The notes beneath the pieces were generated by a model. The model saw only the letters and a list, made by a program, of their open reading frames with translations. It did no database searches and was not told the origin of the DNA. Positions 26,675 through 36,552 of a stretch of 64,000 nucleotides of DNA are shown piece after piece. The stretch is from Pararhizobium antarcticum (GTDB lineage: Bacteria > Pseudomonadota > Alphaproteobacteria > Rhizobiales > Rhizobiaceae), in contig NZ_LSRP01000071.1 of NCBI RefSeq assembly GCF_001885585.1, forward strand, positions 1 through 64,000, given 5' to 3'. Made by a program: the position numbers and the translations under genes. Position 1 is the stretch's first letter. Every line of letters starts with the position of its first letter.

Positions 26675-28021
26675 TCAGGCTTGAGTTTGACCAGCCATTG
26701 ATGATCGCAGCGCCACCTTGCCCGTCGCCATTTCCCATCGCCGCACGGCGACATCACAATAGACCGGGTCCAGTTCCATGGCGAAACACCTCCGCCCAGC
26801 GCGCTCGGCGGCCACCAGCTGGGTGCCGGAACCGCAGAACGGCTCATAGATCAGGTCGCCGGGATCCGAAAACGCCGTCAGCACTGCCTCGACTAGTGCA
26901 ACCGGGAACACGGCTGGGTGCGATCCGGCAGCACCCAGTCCGCCCTTGTGGCGCATGATACGGAACACGCTGTCGGGGATTCGGTGGCTCTGGATCGCGT
27001 TGCCGGTGCCGGTCTTGGCGTGGACGGTGCCGTCGGCGCCGCGCAGCCCACCGCCGCCGAGGGTTTCGCCCGCGTGCTTGGACGGGACGGTCTTGTGCGG
27101 TTTGCGGGGAGCGCGGTTGAAGTGGAAAATAAACTCGTGCGATGGGGCCAGGCGGCCGTTCCAGTCGCCCGGCAGCCCCGGGCCCTGATCCCACACATAC
27201 CAACCAAACCGTCGCCAGCCAGAGGTGCGCATCCATTCGACCCATCCTTCCCAATAGGGCTGCCATTCGCTGTCGCGGTGCACGAGGCCGAGATTGACCA
27301 GCAGTTGCGCCTCGGCAGTGACTGGGGCTGCGGCGAACACGCCCTGCATCAGCGCATTCCAATCCCCGACCTTTTCTTTGGCCGCGCCGTAGTCGCGCTG
27401 CTGTGCATAGGGCGGCGAAGTGAACATCAGTCCGGCTTGTTCACCTTGCATCAGCCTGGCGACAGTGGCCGGATCGGTGGCATCGCCGCAGCACAGCCGG
27501 TGTTTGCCCAGCGCCCAGATATCGCCGGGGCGGGTGATCGGATCGGCGGTTGGCTCGGGGATTGCATCGGCGGCATCGTCAGAAATTGCCGGGCGGTCGT
27601 CGGCGTCTGCGAGCAATGCGTCCAGTTCATCGTCCGGAATCCCGATCAGCCCGAGGTCGAAATTCTCGGCCAGCAGCGCCTGCAATTCCTGCAAGAGCAG
27701 CGCCTCGTCCCAGCCGCCAAGCTCGGTCAGCTTGTTGTCAGCGATGCGGTAGGCCCGGCGCTGCGCCTCGGTCAGATGGCCCAGCACGATGACCGGGGCT
27801 TTGGACAGGCCAAGATGGGCGGCCGCTAGGATGCGACCATGGCCAGCAATCAGCTCGCCATCGGTGGCGACCAGCACCGGCACGGTCCAGCCGAACTCGG
27901 CCATGCTGGCGGCGATCTTCGCGACCTGATCGGCGTCGTGGGTTTTGGCATTGCGGGCGTATGGTTTCAGCCGCGCGAGCGGCCAATGCTCGATCCGGCC
28001 CGGCAGCAGATGCGCGTTCAT
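26675..28021 (-). CDS. ParB-domain DNA methyltransferase (SPPY type)
   Basis: 448 aa. The N-terminal ParB-like domain (about 10-110) has the signature ELIAGHGRILAA. The methylase domain has motif IV TSPPY (near residue 210) and motif I EPFCGSGTQLVAAERAG near the C-terminus, the beta-class permuted order. SPPY is most common in N4-cytosine enzymes. Overlaps its paralogue upstream by 4 bases. Phage copies protect DNA from host restriction or change gene control; target site unknown. Confidence 0.85.
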   Translation of the reverse strand: MNAHLLPGRIEHWPLARLKPYARNAKTHDADQVAKIAASMAEFGWTVPVLVATDGELIAGHGRILAAAHLGLSKAPVIVLGHLTEAQRRAYRIADNKLTELGGWDEALLLQELQALLAENFDLGLIGIPDDELDALLADADDRPAISDDAADAIPEPTADPITRPGDIWALGKHRLCCGDATDPATVARLMQGEQAGLMFTSPPYAQQRDYGAAKEKVGDWNALMQGVFAAAPVTAEAQLLVNLGLVHRDSEWQPYWEGWVEWMRTSGWRRFGWYVWDQGPGLPGDWNGRLAPSHEFIFHFNRAPRKPHKTVPSKHAGETLGGGGLRGADGTVHAKTGTGNAIQSHRIPDSVFRIMRHKGGLGAAGSHPAVFPVALVEAVLTAFSDPGDLIYEPFCGSGTQLVAAERAGRRCFAMELDPVYCDVAVRRWEMATGKVALRSSMAGQTQA

Positions 28022-29277
28022 GCAGCGAGCCTCTTGGCCTTCAGTTCGGCGAAGGTCTCACCGGTGTCGGCCAGCACGGCATTGGCGCCGGTGAACTGCT
28101 GCCATCGCTCGATTGCCACATCGACGTAAGCCGGGTTCAATTCGATCCCGAAGCACACACGGCCGGTTGTTTCCGCCGCGATCAGCGTGGTGCCGGATCC
28201 CATGAACGGCTCAAACACAGCCTGGCCCGGGCTGGAGTTGTTCAGGATGGGCCGCCGCATGCATTCGACTGGCTTTTGCGTGCTGTGGACAGTGGCCGCG
28301 TCCTGGTCCTTGCCGGAGATGTGCCACAGCGTGGTCTGCTTCCGGTCGCCTGCCCAGTGGCCCTTGCCAGTCTTTTTCACGGCATACCAGCACGGCTCAT
28401 GTTGCCAGTGGTAGTCGCCGCGGCTGAGAACCAGCCGATCCTTGGCCCAGATGATCTGCGACCGCACGGCGAAACCCGCCGCCACCAGGCTCTCGGCGAC
28501 AGTCGAGGAATGCAGCGCGCCGTGCCAAACATAGGCGACGTCGCCGGGGAACAGCGCCCACGCCTCGCGCCAGTCCGCTCGGTCGTCATTCAGCACCTTG
28601 CCGGTGCGCTTGGTCTTGGCCGCACCGGCCTGGTTGCGCCATGATGGATCGTACTCAACGCCGTATGGCGGATCGGTGACCATCAGCAGCGGTCGCACAT
28701 CACCCAGCAGTCGCGCAACCACATCGGCCGATGTGCTGTCGCCGCAAATCAGCCGGTGCGATCCGAGCTGCCAGAGGTCGCCCGCCATCGACACCGGCGT
28801 GACCGGGGGTTCGGGAATGTCATCTTCGCCCTCGACCACGCCGCCTTCCACCTGATCCGGATCGCGCAGCAGGGCGTCCAGATCCTCGTCGGTGATGCCC
28901 AGCAGCGACAGGTCGAAATCCTCGGCCAGCAGCCCCGCGATCTCGTCGCGCAGCATCGCCTCGTCCCACTCGCCCAACTCGGTCAATTTATTGTCGGCGA
29001 TGCGGTACGCCCGGCGTTCGGCCTCGTCCAAGTGGCTAAGCCGGATCACCGGCACGTCCTTCAACCCGAGCATCGCAGCCGCCAGCACCCGACCATGCCC
29101 GGCAATCAGCTCGCCGTCGTCGGCCACCATGCAGGGCACGGTCCAGCCGAACTTGGCCATGCTGGCGGCGATCTTGGCCACTTGATCGGTGCCGTGGATC
29201 TTGGCATTGCGGACGTAGGGGCGCAGCCGGTCAATCGGCCACGTCTCGATCTGGCTCGGTGCAAAGACCAGGTCCAT
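28018..29277 (-). CDS. ParB-domain DNA methyltransferase (DPPY type)
   Basis: 419 aa with the same ParB-like N-terminus (GELIAGHGRVLAA) as its downstream neighbour. The catalytic motif is TDPPYGVEYDPSW, typical of N6-adenine (and some N4-cytosine) methylases, and motif I is EPFMGSGTTLIAAETTG. The N-terminal thirds of the two proteins are closely similar while the catalytic halves differ, so this looks like duplication and divergence or domain swapping. Confidence 0.87.
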   Translation of the reverse strand: MDLVFAPSQIETWPIDRLRPYVRNAKIHGTDQVAKIAASMAKFGWTVPCMVADDGELIAGHGRVLAAAMLGLKDVPVIRLSHLDEAERRAYRIADNKLTELGEWDEAMLRDEIAGLLAEDFDLSLLGITDEDLDALLRDPDQVEGGVVEGEDDIPEPPVTPVSMAGDLWQLGSHRLICGDSTSADVVARLLGDVRPLLMVTDPPYGVEYDPSWRNQAGAAKTKRTGKVLNDDRADWREAWALFPGDVAYVWHGALHSSTVAESLVAAGFAVRSQIIWAKDRLVLSRGDYHWQHEPCWYAVKKTGKGHWAGDRKQTTLWHISGKDQDAATVHSTQKPVECMRRPILNNSSPGQAVFEPFMGSGTTLIAAETTGRVCFGIELNPAYVDVAIERWQQFTGANAVLADTGETFAELKAKRLAA

Positions 29278-29362
29278 GGGCAGTTCTCATTTAAGGTAGG
29301 GCTGACGTGCCGATGCGCGCGGGCAACATGGCCACCGACATTATCGGGGTCCGCGATGTGGG

Positions 29363-29399
29363 GGAAACGAAAACGCCCGCGAGGGGATACCTGCGGGCA
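29363..29399 (-). terminator. Intrinsic terminator after the defence operon
   Basis: On the minus strand GCCCGC and GCGGGC (29398-29393 and 29380-29375) form a stem followed by GTTTTCGTTT. It lies after the GIY-YIG gene and before the methylase pair, so it would end the cassette transcript and make the methylases a separate unit. Between 29400 and 29736 there is no convincing gene; four exact copies of TGGATTCC occur at 29529-29643. Confidence 0.55.
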
Positions 29400-29736
29400 C
29401 TATTCTTCGATGATCAATAGGTAGGTCAAGGGGGGCAGCTTTGTCAAATGAAAAAATGACGTGGATTCAATGGCTTCTTACGGGTTGGCTTCCGCTGGCT
29501 GGCTTTCGACACGGTGGCTTCCACAAACTGGATTCCCTGGATTCCGAAAAGAATCCAGCACGCCAAGATCGTGATTCCGCAAGTCTTTGATAATGAGTCG
29601 CTTTTTCCAAAATCGAGCGGCAGGTGGATTCCGCCTGGATTCCCCGGTGAAAGTGCCTGTCGCTAGCAAAATGCCGCGCTGCGCCCCCCCGCATACAAAC
29701 GGGGCCGGGGAGGAACCATGCCGTGGGGGGTAAGCC

Positions 29737-30927
29737 TTAATGCGATTGCTTGACCAGCTTTGCTGACGCCGGATCGTAGCGGTAATCAACAATCGTTCGA
29801 TCCCTGATGCGCTCGACTGCCTCGTCGACGACAAAGAGCGGCACCATGAACCATTCCCGTGGTACGACAGGACGGCCGAAGCGGTCGAGGATCTCCACAT
29901 CGAACCTTGCGGGTTCGAATATCCGGTGGATCAGGTTCTCGAGTTTCGAGCGGTTGATGTTGAAGAGCTCGTAGGTGGCGACCACCTCGACATCCGCCAG
30001 AAGAAAGGTCGGCTGCATGCGCGCGCCCGCGATCCGCTGTTTCAGACCGTTGCTGGTCACGCCGATCTTGTGCACAAGATCGCGGTGCGCAGCAACCATG
30101 GGATGGTCGGACATGCTGCGCAGCACATAGATCGTACCGCTGGCTGCGTCGCCATCTTGTGGCTGGTCTGCGAATAGCGGCCCTGCAACAGGTTCATCGA
30201 TGCGGCGGCCTGCTTCATCCGAGGTCAAAGCCTTCTGCAGCGACCGCATCAGCAGGTTGCTTTCCGTTCCATTGTCAAAGACCACCCGCAGCCGGGCGTC
30301 GGAGTTGCCGCTGGCATTGATCTCGACCTTCCCTTTTTCTGCGACATAGGCCTTTTGACCGCCGAGGATGAAGAAGCGGCCAGGCTCGATTTCGGATTTC
30401 CGTTCGAACTTTCGGGCGGTCCGTATCCCCTGATCAAGGTCGCGCTGAACCTGCTCAAACAGCGGTTTGAAGCTGGCAAAGTCCGCACAGCGTTCCCGGT
30501 TGGCGATTTCATCTGCCGCCCGCTTTTCGGCGCTTGACCGGACATGACGCAGTTCCATGATTTCTGACAACCCACCATCGACGCCGAGCTCTGCTAGCAA
30601 GGCGTCATCGTCCAGATCGTCCGTCTCGTCAGATGGTGCCGCTGCAAGGCCCGTCAGCAAGCCTTGGTGGTCGAGAGAGCCAACAAGGTCACGGCACTCG
30701 GGCAGCTTTGCAATCCGGTCCAGCCGAACCGCATAAAGCCGTTCGAAAATGTCGTGGCTTTCGCCATGCCGTGGGGCATGCCCGTGCTCTTCTACAAAGC
30801 GCTGGATGTCTTCGAAACCAGCGATGACCCGCTCCTGCTGCGGCGTGCGTGAGCCAACCCGCTTGGCCGCTACCTCAACGCCAAGTTCAGCCAGTAGTGC
30901 GTCATCGTCGTCAGTAAAATCAGCCAT
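29737..30927 (-). CDS. GIY-YIG (T5orf172-type) nuclease-like protein of defence cassette
   Basis: 396 aa. The C-terminal GIY-YIG-like domain of T5orf172 type starts at about residue 265 (GTIYVLRS), with HKIGVTSNGLKQRIAGA at 286-302 and a conserved Glu in RSKLENLIH near 330. The N-terminal half has a duplicated acidic motif, DDDALLAELGV, at about 7 and 107. Overlaps the helicase gene by 8 bases. Probably a cutting subunit or nickase of the cassette; the catalytic set looks intact but was not tested. Confidence 0.75.
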   Translation of the reverse strand: MADFTDDDDALLAELGVEVAAKRVGSRTPQQERVIAGFEDIQRFVEEHGHAPRHGESHDIFERLYAVRLDRIAKLPECRDLVGSLDHQGLLTGLAAAPSDETDDLDDDALLAELGVDGGLSEIMELRHVRSSAEKRAADEIANRERCADFASFKPLFEQVQRDLDQGIRTARKFERKSEIEPGRFFILGGQKAYVAEKGKVEINASGNSDARLRVVFDNGTESNLLMRSLQKALTSDEAGRRIDEPVAGPLFADQPQDGDAASGTIYVLRSMSDHPMVAAHRDLVHKIGVTSNGLKQRIAGARMQPTFLLADVEVVATYELFNINRSKLENLIHRIFEPARFDVEILDRFGRPVVPREWFMVPLFVVDEAVERIRDRTIVDYRYDPASAKLVKQSH

Positions 30928-32962
30928 TTGCAGCTTCAGCCTTCATGCGGGCAAGGAATGCGACACCTTCTGCCATACGCTTTTCCCAAGCGTCCATCGA
31001 GGTAATTGACGGCAGGCGCCCACGCTCTTGCTTGAATTTCAGGGCTCGTTTGGCAAGATCGCGCGCCTCTTCGGGTGTCAGGTTCACCTTCTTGGCCGAG
31101 ATCACGGCCGCCACCCGCTTGAGGCTTTCTTCGCTCATAGTCTTGGCAAGGATCGCATAGGCCTCGCCGAACGGGTTGATCCGGTCAATCAGGTCGATGT
31201 CCAGATCACGCACATTCATGAACTTACGCACACCGTCGATCAGGGCAGTGCTGCCCGAGCGTTCTGCATCACCACTGGCGAGCGCCAGTTCTTTGGCCTT
31301 CTGCGTCAGGTTCAGGGCCGCAACGGCATGCTGCCGCACGGCTTCCTGATCGTGATCATCCAGCTGCGGGTATTTGTCCTTAACGATCTTGCCCATGCGA
31401 ACTTGCGTCAGCTCTTCGGGTACCATTTCAGAATCGAACAGGCCGCGCTCAATCGTGGTCTTATCCTGGACAAAGGCGGTGATCACCTCGTTCAGGTCTT
31501 GCGTGCAGATGCGATGGGCAAAATCACTTTTGGGCTCGGACAGGCCCTTGATCTCGATCTGGAACTTGCCGCTGGTCGAATTGAAGCCGACATTGCATTT
31601 GGTCGGGTCATAGCCCGCGTCGCCGTAGTCAAACCCCGGCTTAGCCGTGCTGGCCACCGTCTTCGGCTTGAATTCGAACCGTGGGGCCAGAACCTGTTCC
31701 ATCAGCAGGCTGGCCGCAATCGCCTTGAGGGTGTCGTTAACAGCCTCGGTCACAGCACCTTCTGACGCATCTGGCTCGGCGATCAGGTTGGTGAACCGCG
31801 CGGTTTCCTTGCCCGGCGCGTCGCGAGTGGCTCGGCCGATGATCTGAACCACCTCGGTCAGGCTGGCACGATATCCAACAGTCAGGGCATGTTCGCACCA
31901 GATCCAGTCGAACCCTTCCTTGGCCATGCCGAGTGCTATGATGATATCCACATGATCGCGGTTCATCTTCTGGGCAGGGTCTTTCAGCGCGGCCGACACC
32001 TTGTCACGCCGTGGTCCTTCGTCGTCGACAAGATCGGCGATGCGCAGCACCCGGCCATCCGGCACCTTGACCAATTGGAACCCCGTCACCGGATCGGTGC
32101 CTTGCCATTCGCCCAGCGCGTCGAGGATATGCTCCACCTCCCGATGCTTGTCCTTGGTGCTTTCGCGAGCATTTACGTTCGGGATGTGCAGGATGGTCTT
32201 TTGCGCCGGGTCCAACACCCGCAGGATGTCGTCCACATAGGGGCCATTGTAGAAGAAATAACCGATGTCGAGATTTTTGAGATATTCGTAGCCGTTCAAC
32301 TGCTCGTAGTAGGTGTAAGTCACTGTCTCAAACTTGGCCTCGTCTGTCGGCATCAGAACCGCTTCGGCGTCGCCCCGGAAATAGCTGCCGGTCATCGCCA
32401 CGATATGGGCCCGGTCCCGCGTCATGAATGAGGCCAGGTGCCCGCCCAGCTTGTTGTCGGGGTTGGCACTGACATGGTGGAATTCGTCGATGGCGATCAG
32501 ACGGTCGTCAAAGGCCTCTACCCCGAAGCGCTCCACCGCAAAACGAAAGGTGGCGTGGGTGCAGACCAGCACGCGGTCGTCGCTTTCCAGAAACGCGCCG
32601 ACCGAATTCACTTTGCCGCCATCCGTGCCGGGCGAATTGCACAGGTTCCATCGCGGCTCGACCTTCCAGTCAGCCCAGAAACCGAACTTCGACAGCGGCT
32701 CATCGGCAAAGCTGGAACCGATGGATTTTTCCGGCACCACGATGATCGCCTGCTTCAGGCCCTGATTGTGCAGCTTGTCCAACGCGACGAACATCAGCGC
32801 GCGGCTTTTGCCCGAGGCCGGAGGCGACTTGATCAGCAGATATTGCTCGCCCCGCTTTTCATAGGCGCGCTCTTGCATGACACGCATGCCGAGTTCGTTG
32901 GCCGTGGTCGAACTACCATTGCGGGCATAGGTTACGGAAACGGAGGGGACGGATTGTACCAT
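30920..32962 (-). CDS. SF2 DEAD/DEAH helicase of defence cassette
   Basis: 680 aa. Walker A SPPASGKS is at 46-53, the DEAH-type Walker B is AIDEFHHV (157-164), and motif VI is QIIGRATRDAPGK in the second RecA domain (about 390). This is the helicase/translocase type found in type I and III restriction enzymes. The C-terminal ~250 residues are helical and unrecognised. It lies 2 bases after the PD-(D/E)XK-like gene and overlaps the GIY-YIG gene. Likely DNA translocation coupled to restriction. Confidence 0.85.
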   Translation of the reverse strand: MVQSVPSVSVTYARNGSSTTANELGMRVMQERAYEKRGEQYLLIKSPPASGKSRALMFVALDKLHNQGLKQAIIVVPEKSIGSSFADEPLSKFGFWADWKVEPRWNLCNSPGTDGGKVNSVGAFLESDDRVLVCTHATFRFAVERFGVEAFDDRLIAIDEFHHVSANPDNKLGGHLASFMTRDRAHIVAMTGSYFRGDAEAVLMPTDEAKFETVTYTYYEQLNGYEYLKNLDIGYFFYNGPYVDDILRVLDPAQKTILHIPNVNARESTKDKHREVEHILDALGEWQGTDPVTGFQLVKVPDGRVLRIADLVDDEGPRRDKVSAALKDPAQKMNRDHVDIIIALGMAKEGFDWIWCEHALTVGYRASLTEVVQIIGRATRDAPGKETARFTNLIAEPDASEGAVTEAVNDTLKAIAASLLMEQVLAPRFEFKPKTVASTAKPGFDYGDAGYDPTKCNVGFNSTSGKFQIEIKGLSEPKSDFAHRICTQDLNEVITAFVQDKTTIERGLFDSEMVPEELTQVRMGKIVKDKYPQLDDHDQEAVRQHAVAALNLTQKAKELALASGDAERSGSTALIDGVRKFMNVRDLDIDLIDRINPFGEAYAILAKTMSEESLKRVAAVISAKKVNLTPEEARDLAKRALKFKQERGRLPSITSMDAWEKRMAEGVAFLARMKAEAANG

Positions 32963-32964
32963 GT

Positions 32965-33372
32965 TTAAATCCTGTACTCAGAAAGCAATTTGATCGCCCA
33001 GTTGGGTGGAGACGGCCAGCTTCGCCCGCCAGCTATATGCCATGTGACACTATCGGCGCCGATCAGGCCATTTTGTTCAAGATGAACAACAAAGGCATCG
33101 TGATCATAGATGTAGCAATCCTGACCATGAAAGAAGGAAATGTGGATGGATTTGCCCAGATACTTCTTGTCGATAGTCAGCCGCCCCTTCAGTTGCACTT
33201 TCAGGATGGTTTCACCATCGACGTGGCAGGCCATGAAATCTGCACCCTGCCAGTCATCCGTCAGGCGTAGACAGTTATAGCCATAATCGGCCAGCCGTGC
33301 CGCAACCTTTTGGAAATTGTGGTTTTCCTTTTGGCGCGAATTCAGGGACGCGTAGGTGACGGGCCTAAACAC
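32965..33372 (-). CDS. Small PD-(D/E)XK nuclease-like protein of defence cassette
   Basis: 135 aa. I see a pattern that fits the PD-(D/E)XK fold: Glu16 in RQKENHNF, Asp45 in QGADF, and Gln60-x-Lys62 in KVQLKGRL. No family name is recognised, and the assignment rests on motif reading alone. It overlaps the methyltransferase gene by 8 bases and is 2 bases from the helicase, so it is a fixed part of the operon. Alternatively it could be a structural or specificity subunit. Confidence 0.6.
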   Translation of the reverse strand: MFRPVTYASLNSRQKENHNFQKVAARLADYGYNCLRLTDDWQGADFMACHVDGETILKVQLKGRLTIDKKYLGKSIHISFFHGQDCYIYDHDAFVVHLEQNGLIGADSVTWHIAGGRSWPSPPNWAIKLLSEYRI

Positions 33373-36130
33373 GGGCGCTGGCCTTTGGTTTGGTCGTCAT
33401 CTTGGTATACATCTCGAACAGCTTTTCCAGCCGTTCGGTGTCGTTCTTGAAGCGGCGGCCGATGTAGATGCGCTCAAGGGTTTCGTCGTTGCGGTCATGG
33501 GCTTGCCTCAGGTTTTCGGGCATCTTTTCGGGGTCATAGAGGTCGGCGATGGTGGCGGGGAAATGCGCCTCGCGGGCGAGGAGGATGGCCTCAGCGCAGG
33601 CGGTCAGGTCGGCTTTGTTCTTTTCGGTCAGGGTGGGGACGGGAAAGGTGTTCCAGCCGAGGGTGTTGGAATAGCGGAAATCAGTTTTCATCTTGCCGCA
33701 GACGGTCCCTATCCAGACCAGATGCAGGCGCGAGGCGATCAGCGCCATGTTCCAAAGCGGCGCGTCATATAGGGCGAAGGCGAGGTTGGTGACGATGGTT
33801 CCAGCTTCGCAATAACCGAATGGCAAGTATTCGCGGCTTTCCGATGAGACGCTCGGAATGATTGTGACTGTTTCATTGCCCTTCTGCCTGACCTCCCCAA
33901 ACTTATGGGACGATGATGCGGAATCAACCGTTGCCGTTTTCGGACTTTCCAAGCGCATTTGCCGAACGCCTTCGATCCGGGCGCGAAGCTGGTCAATCGC
34001 CATGGCTTCTGACAAATCCTTGTCTTCGACCCAAAGGCAATAGCGTTCCTGCCCGCGAATGAATTCTGCGGAGCCGTAAATGCGGCGCAGGAATTTTGCG
34101 CGTTGAGCTGTGGTCAGGCCTAAGTCATCAGCATCGCTGCGCGACATAAGCAGGTTGCCGCCATCGACGGGTTTGTTGCCGAAATCCATGTCGGCAACTT
34201 TGGTCAGCGGGCGCGATGCTTTGTTCACCACCACATTCGGCCCGGAAACCAGATAAGCGTTAATGTGATCTGTTTCGCGCTGAATGATGCCGCCATCGCC
34301 ATCGGGCGAAAATATCCGACGCAGTGGGCCGGGATCGAGAGCAATGGCGACAATGGCCACGGTCACTCCAGCATTGTGGCTGGCCAAATTGGCCCATTTG
34401 AAGCTGGTATGCGCAAATGCAATTTCATGCTTGGTCTGGAAAATGAGCGGCCAGAGGATCGGCACTTGCTGGCCCTGACAGATGGAATTGGTGGACACAA
34501 ATGCCGCCACTGATTTGGTGTGCATCCCAAAATCCGCAGCCTTCATGAACCAGCCCGCCACATAGTCCAGCGACTTCCAGCTTTTCGTGCGGCCCTCAAA
34601 AATGCGTTGCAAATCCTCTTTCTGCTCGGTCGTCTGCCAGGTTGACCCCAAATAGGGCGGGTTCCCGCAAATATACGTCTCGCCACCCTCATTCTCGAAA
34701 TCAATCTGCGCCTGGTCGAGCGGAGTGTGGAACAAATCCTCAGCTTGGAACCGCACCCCCGTCCCCGTGGGTGGGCAGATCGATAGCCAGTCCAACCGCA
34801 GGGCGTTGCCTTGGGTGATCCAGTTCTGCGCGTTCAGCGGCAGGAACTCGGCCCGCGCCTGCACTGCGCCGCGATAGGTCACGTCGCACTGGAACTCGGC
34901 AATGATCAGCGCCAGACGGGCGATTTCGGCGGCAAAGTCGCGCAGCTCGATCCCGCGAAAGTTGGTCTTGGGGATGTCGGTCTTGCGATCCGCCTCGCCC
35001 CGGCGCTGATTGATCACCGCCTCGATCGACCGCATTTCCTTGTAGGCGATGACAAGGAAGTTGCCCGACCCGCAGGCGGGGTCAAACACCCTGATCTTGG
35101 CCATACGGGCGCGCAGGTTCAGCAGCTTGCGGGGGTTGTCGGCAGCCTCGTCCAGTTGCGCGCGCAGATCATCCAGAAACAGCGGGTTCAGCACCTTCAG
35201 GATGTTCGGCACGGATGTGTAATGCATGCCGAGCGCCGAACGCTCACCCTCATCCGCGACGGCCTGAATCATCGAGCCGAAAATATCGGGATTGATCTTG
35301 GTCCAGTCGAGGTTGCCGATGTGCAAAAGGTAACTGCGCGCGATCTTGGAAAAGCGCGGAACATCGGTGTCGCCTGAGAACAGGCCGCCGTTCACATAGG
35401 GGAAGGCGTTGGCCCAGTTGCGCAGGTCGGCGGTGGGGCGGGCTGGCAGCGCGGTGTTCATCGCGCGAAAGATTTCGCTGATCACCCAATGGGTGTTTGC
35501 GCTGTTCTGGTCGCTGAACTGGCTTACGGTGGTGGTGAACAGGGCGTCCCCGTTGAAGATGCCGGTGTCTTCGGCGAAGAAGCAAAAGATCAGCCGCGCC
35601 ATAAAGTGGTTCATGTCATGGCGGCGCGCCTCGGTGCCCCATTCGGGGTTGTCCTTCAGCAGTTCGACATAGAGCCGGTTCAGGCGGCCGGTCGCCTTGA
35701 TGTCAAAGGCGCTTTCGCGGATCTGCTTGACGGTAGTGATGCCCGCGAGCGGCAGAAAAAATCCGAAATGGTCGTGGAAATCGGGATAGGCGCAGGCGAT
35801 GGGCGCGTCGTCGGAGGTAAGATCCTCGGCCTCCAGCGTCTCGCCATCGGTGGCAAGGATGAAACGGGCCTTGCCCTTGGTAGTGGCCGGGCTGGTGCGC
35901 AGGACGGCAAGGGTGGCCGAGGTTTGGCCAGGCATGCAGGCGACAATGTGGATATTGTTGGTCTGCAGCACGCCGCCGAGGTCGGATTTGTTCGACACGC
36001 CTGAGCGGAGGCGCTTGAGCGTGGTTTCCTTGTTCCCAAAGGCCTCAAGGAACTGGAAGGGAAATTCTTGCCGGTCAAAGGGTTTTTCGGCCAGTTCAGA
36101 AATGGCCTGTTCAATTTCGACGGCGTTCAT
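33365..36130 (-). CDS. MmeI-like DNA methyltransferase of defence cassette
   Basis: 921 aa. Motif I VFDPACGSGNFL is at about 348-359 and motif IV CGNPPY at 488-493, giving a gamma-class N6-adenine methylase with a C-terminal recognition region, as in MmeI. The first 180 residues align in kind with the MmeI N-terminal part, but I see no D-ExK nuclease triad there, so cutting would have to come from partner proteins. The start overlaps the toxin stop (ATGA). Central gene of the candidate defence operon. Confidence 0.85.
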   Translation of the reverse strand: MNAVEIEQAISELAEKPFDRQEFPFQFLEAFGNKETTLKRLRSGVSNKSDLGGVLQTNNIHIVACMPGQTSATLAVLRTSPATTKGKARFILATDGETLEAEDLTSDDAPIACAYPDFHDHFGFFLPLAGITTVKQIRESAFDIKATGRLNRLYVELLKDNPEWGTEARRHDMNHFMARLIFCFFAEDTGIFNGDALFTTTVSQFSDQNSANTHWVISEIFRAMNTALPARPTADLRNWANAFPYVNGGLFSGDTDVPRFSKIARSYLLHIGNLDWTKINPDIFGSMIQAVADEGERSALGMHYTSVPNILKVLNPLFLDDLRAQLDEAADNPRKLLNLRARMAKIRVFDPACGSGNFLVIAYKEMRSIEAVINQRRGEADRKTDIPKTNFRGIELRDFAAEIARLALIIAEFQCDVTYRGAVQARAEFLPLNAQNWITQGNALRLDWLSICPPTGTGVRFQAEDLFHTPLDQAQIDFENEGGETYICGNPPYLGSTWQTTEQKEDLQRIFEGRTKSWKSLDYVAGWFMKAADFGMHTKSVAAFVSTNSICQGQQVPILWPLIFQTKHEIAFAHTSFKWANLASHNAGVTVAIVAIALDPGPLRRIFSPDGDGGIIQRETDHINAYLVSGPNVVVNKASRPLTKVADMDFGNKPVDGGNLLMSRSDADDLGLTTAQRAKFLRRIYGSAEFIRGQERYCLWVEDKDLSEAMAIDQLRARIEGVRQMRLESPKTATVDSASSSHKFGEVRQKGNETVTIIPSVSSESREYLPFGYCEAGTIVTNLAFALYDAPLWNMALIASRLHLVWIGTVCGKMKTDFRYSNTLGWNTFPVPTLTEKNKADLTACAEAILLAREAHFPATIADLYDPEKMPENLRQAHDRNDETLERIYIGRRFKNDTERLEKLFEMYTKMTTKPKASARV

Positions 36131-36549
36131 TGGTCTTTCCAGGGGTTAATCACGCGAACACCGCAGCCGTCGAAATCCTTGACGTTGCGGGTGGCTATGG
36201 GGGCATTTGTGGCGCGGGCGATGGCAGCGATCTGGCAGTCAGCTTCGGAGATGGGGCGACCCGCCGCGCGGCGCTGGGCTGCGATTTCGGCATATGCTTT
36301 GGCGGCAAGACTGTCGAAGGGCAGAACGCGCCCCTGGAAGTCTAGGTCGATCATCGCGTCGATGGCCAGTTGCAGCCGGTCGCGGCGTTGCCCCTCTGGC
36401 AGGATTGCAACGCCGGTGCGAAGTTCCGCCTCGGTCACGGCCGAAATGAACAGATCAACCGCGTCATGCTGGCCGAACCAGTCCAGCACGGTCTGGGCCG
36501 GTTCTGCGCGCATCAGTTCCGAGATCACATTGGTGTCGAGGAGGATCAT
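36127..36549 (-). CDS. PIN-domain toxin (VapC/FitB family)
   Basis: 140 aa. The PIN acidic residues are visible: Asp5 in LLDTNVISELM, Glu near 42 in TEAELRTGV, Asp in SEADCQIAAIA and Asp in TRNVKDFDG. VapC/FitB enzymes cut RNA when freed from their partner. Lies 3 bases after the antitoxin gene and overlaps the methyltransferase start by 4 bases, joining the toxin-antitoxin pair to the defence operon. Confidence 0.9.
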   Translation of the reverse strand: MILLDTNVISELMRAEPAQTVLDWFGQHDAVDLFISAVTEAELRTGVAILPEGQRRDRLQLAIDAMIDLDFQGRVLPFDSLAAKAYAEIAAQRRAAGRPISEADCQIAAIARATNAPIATRNVKDFDGCGVRVINPWKDQ

Positions 36550-36552
36550 CGA

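Noticed and set aside
29478-29900. 140-codon minus-strand frame overlapping the GIY-YIG gene end
   Set aside because: Low-complexity and made partly of the GIY-YIG gene in another frame; the rest is repeat-rich intergenic DNA.
33365-36130. Stand-alone type IIG (MmeI) restriction enzyme
   Set aside because: The N-terminal region shows no D-ExK nuclease motif, so self-contained cutting is not supported by what I see.
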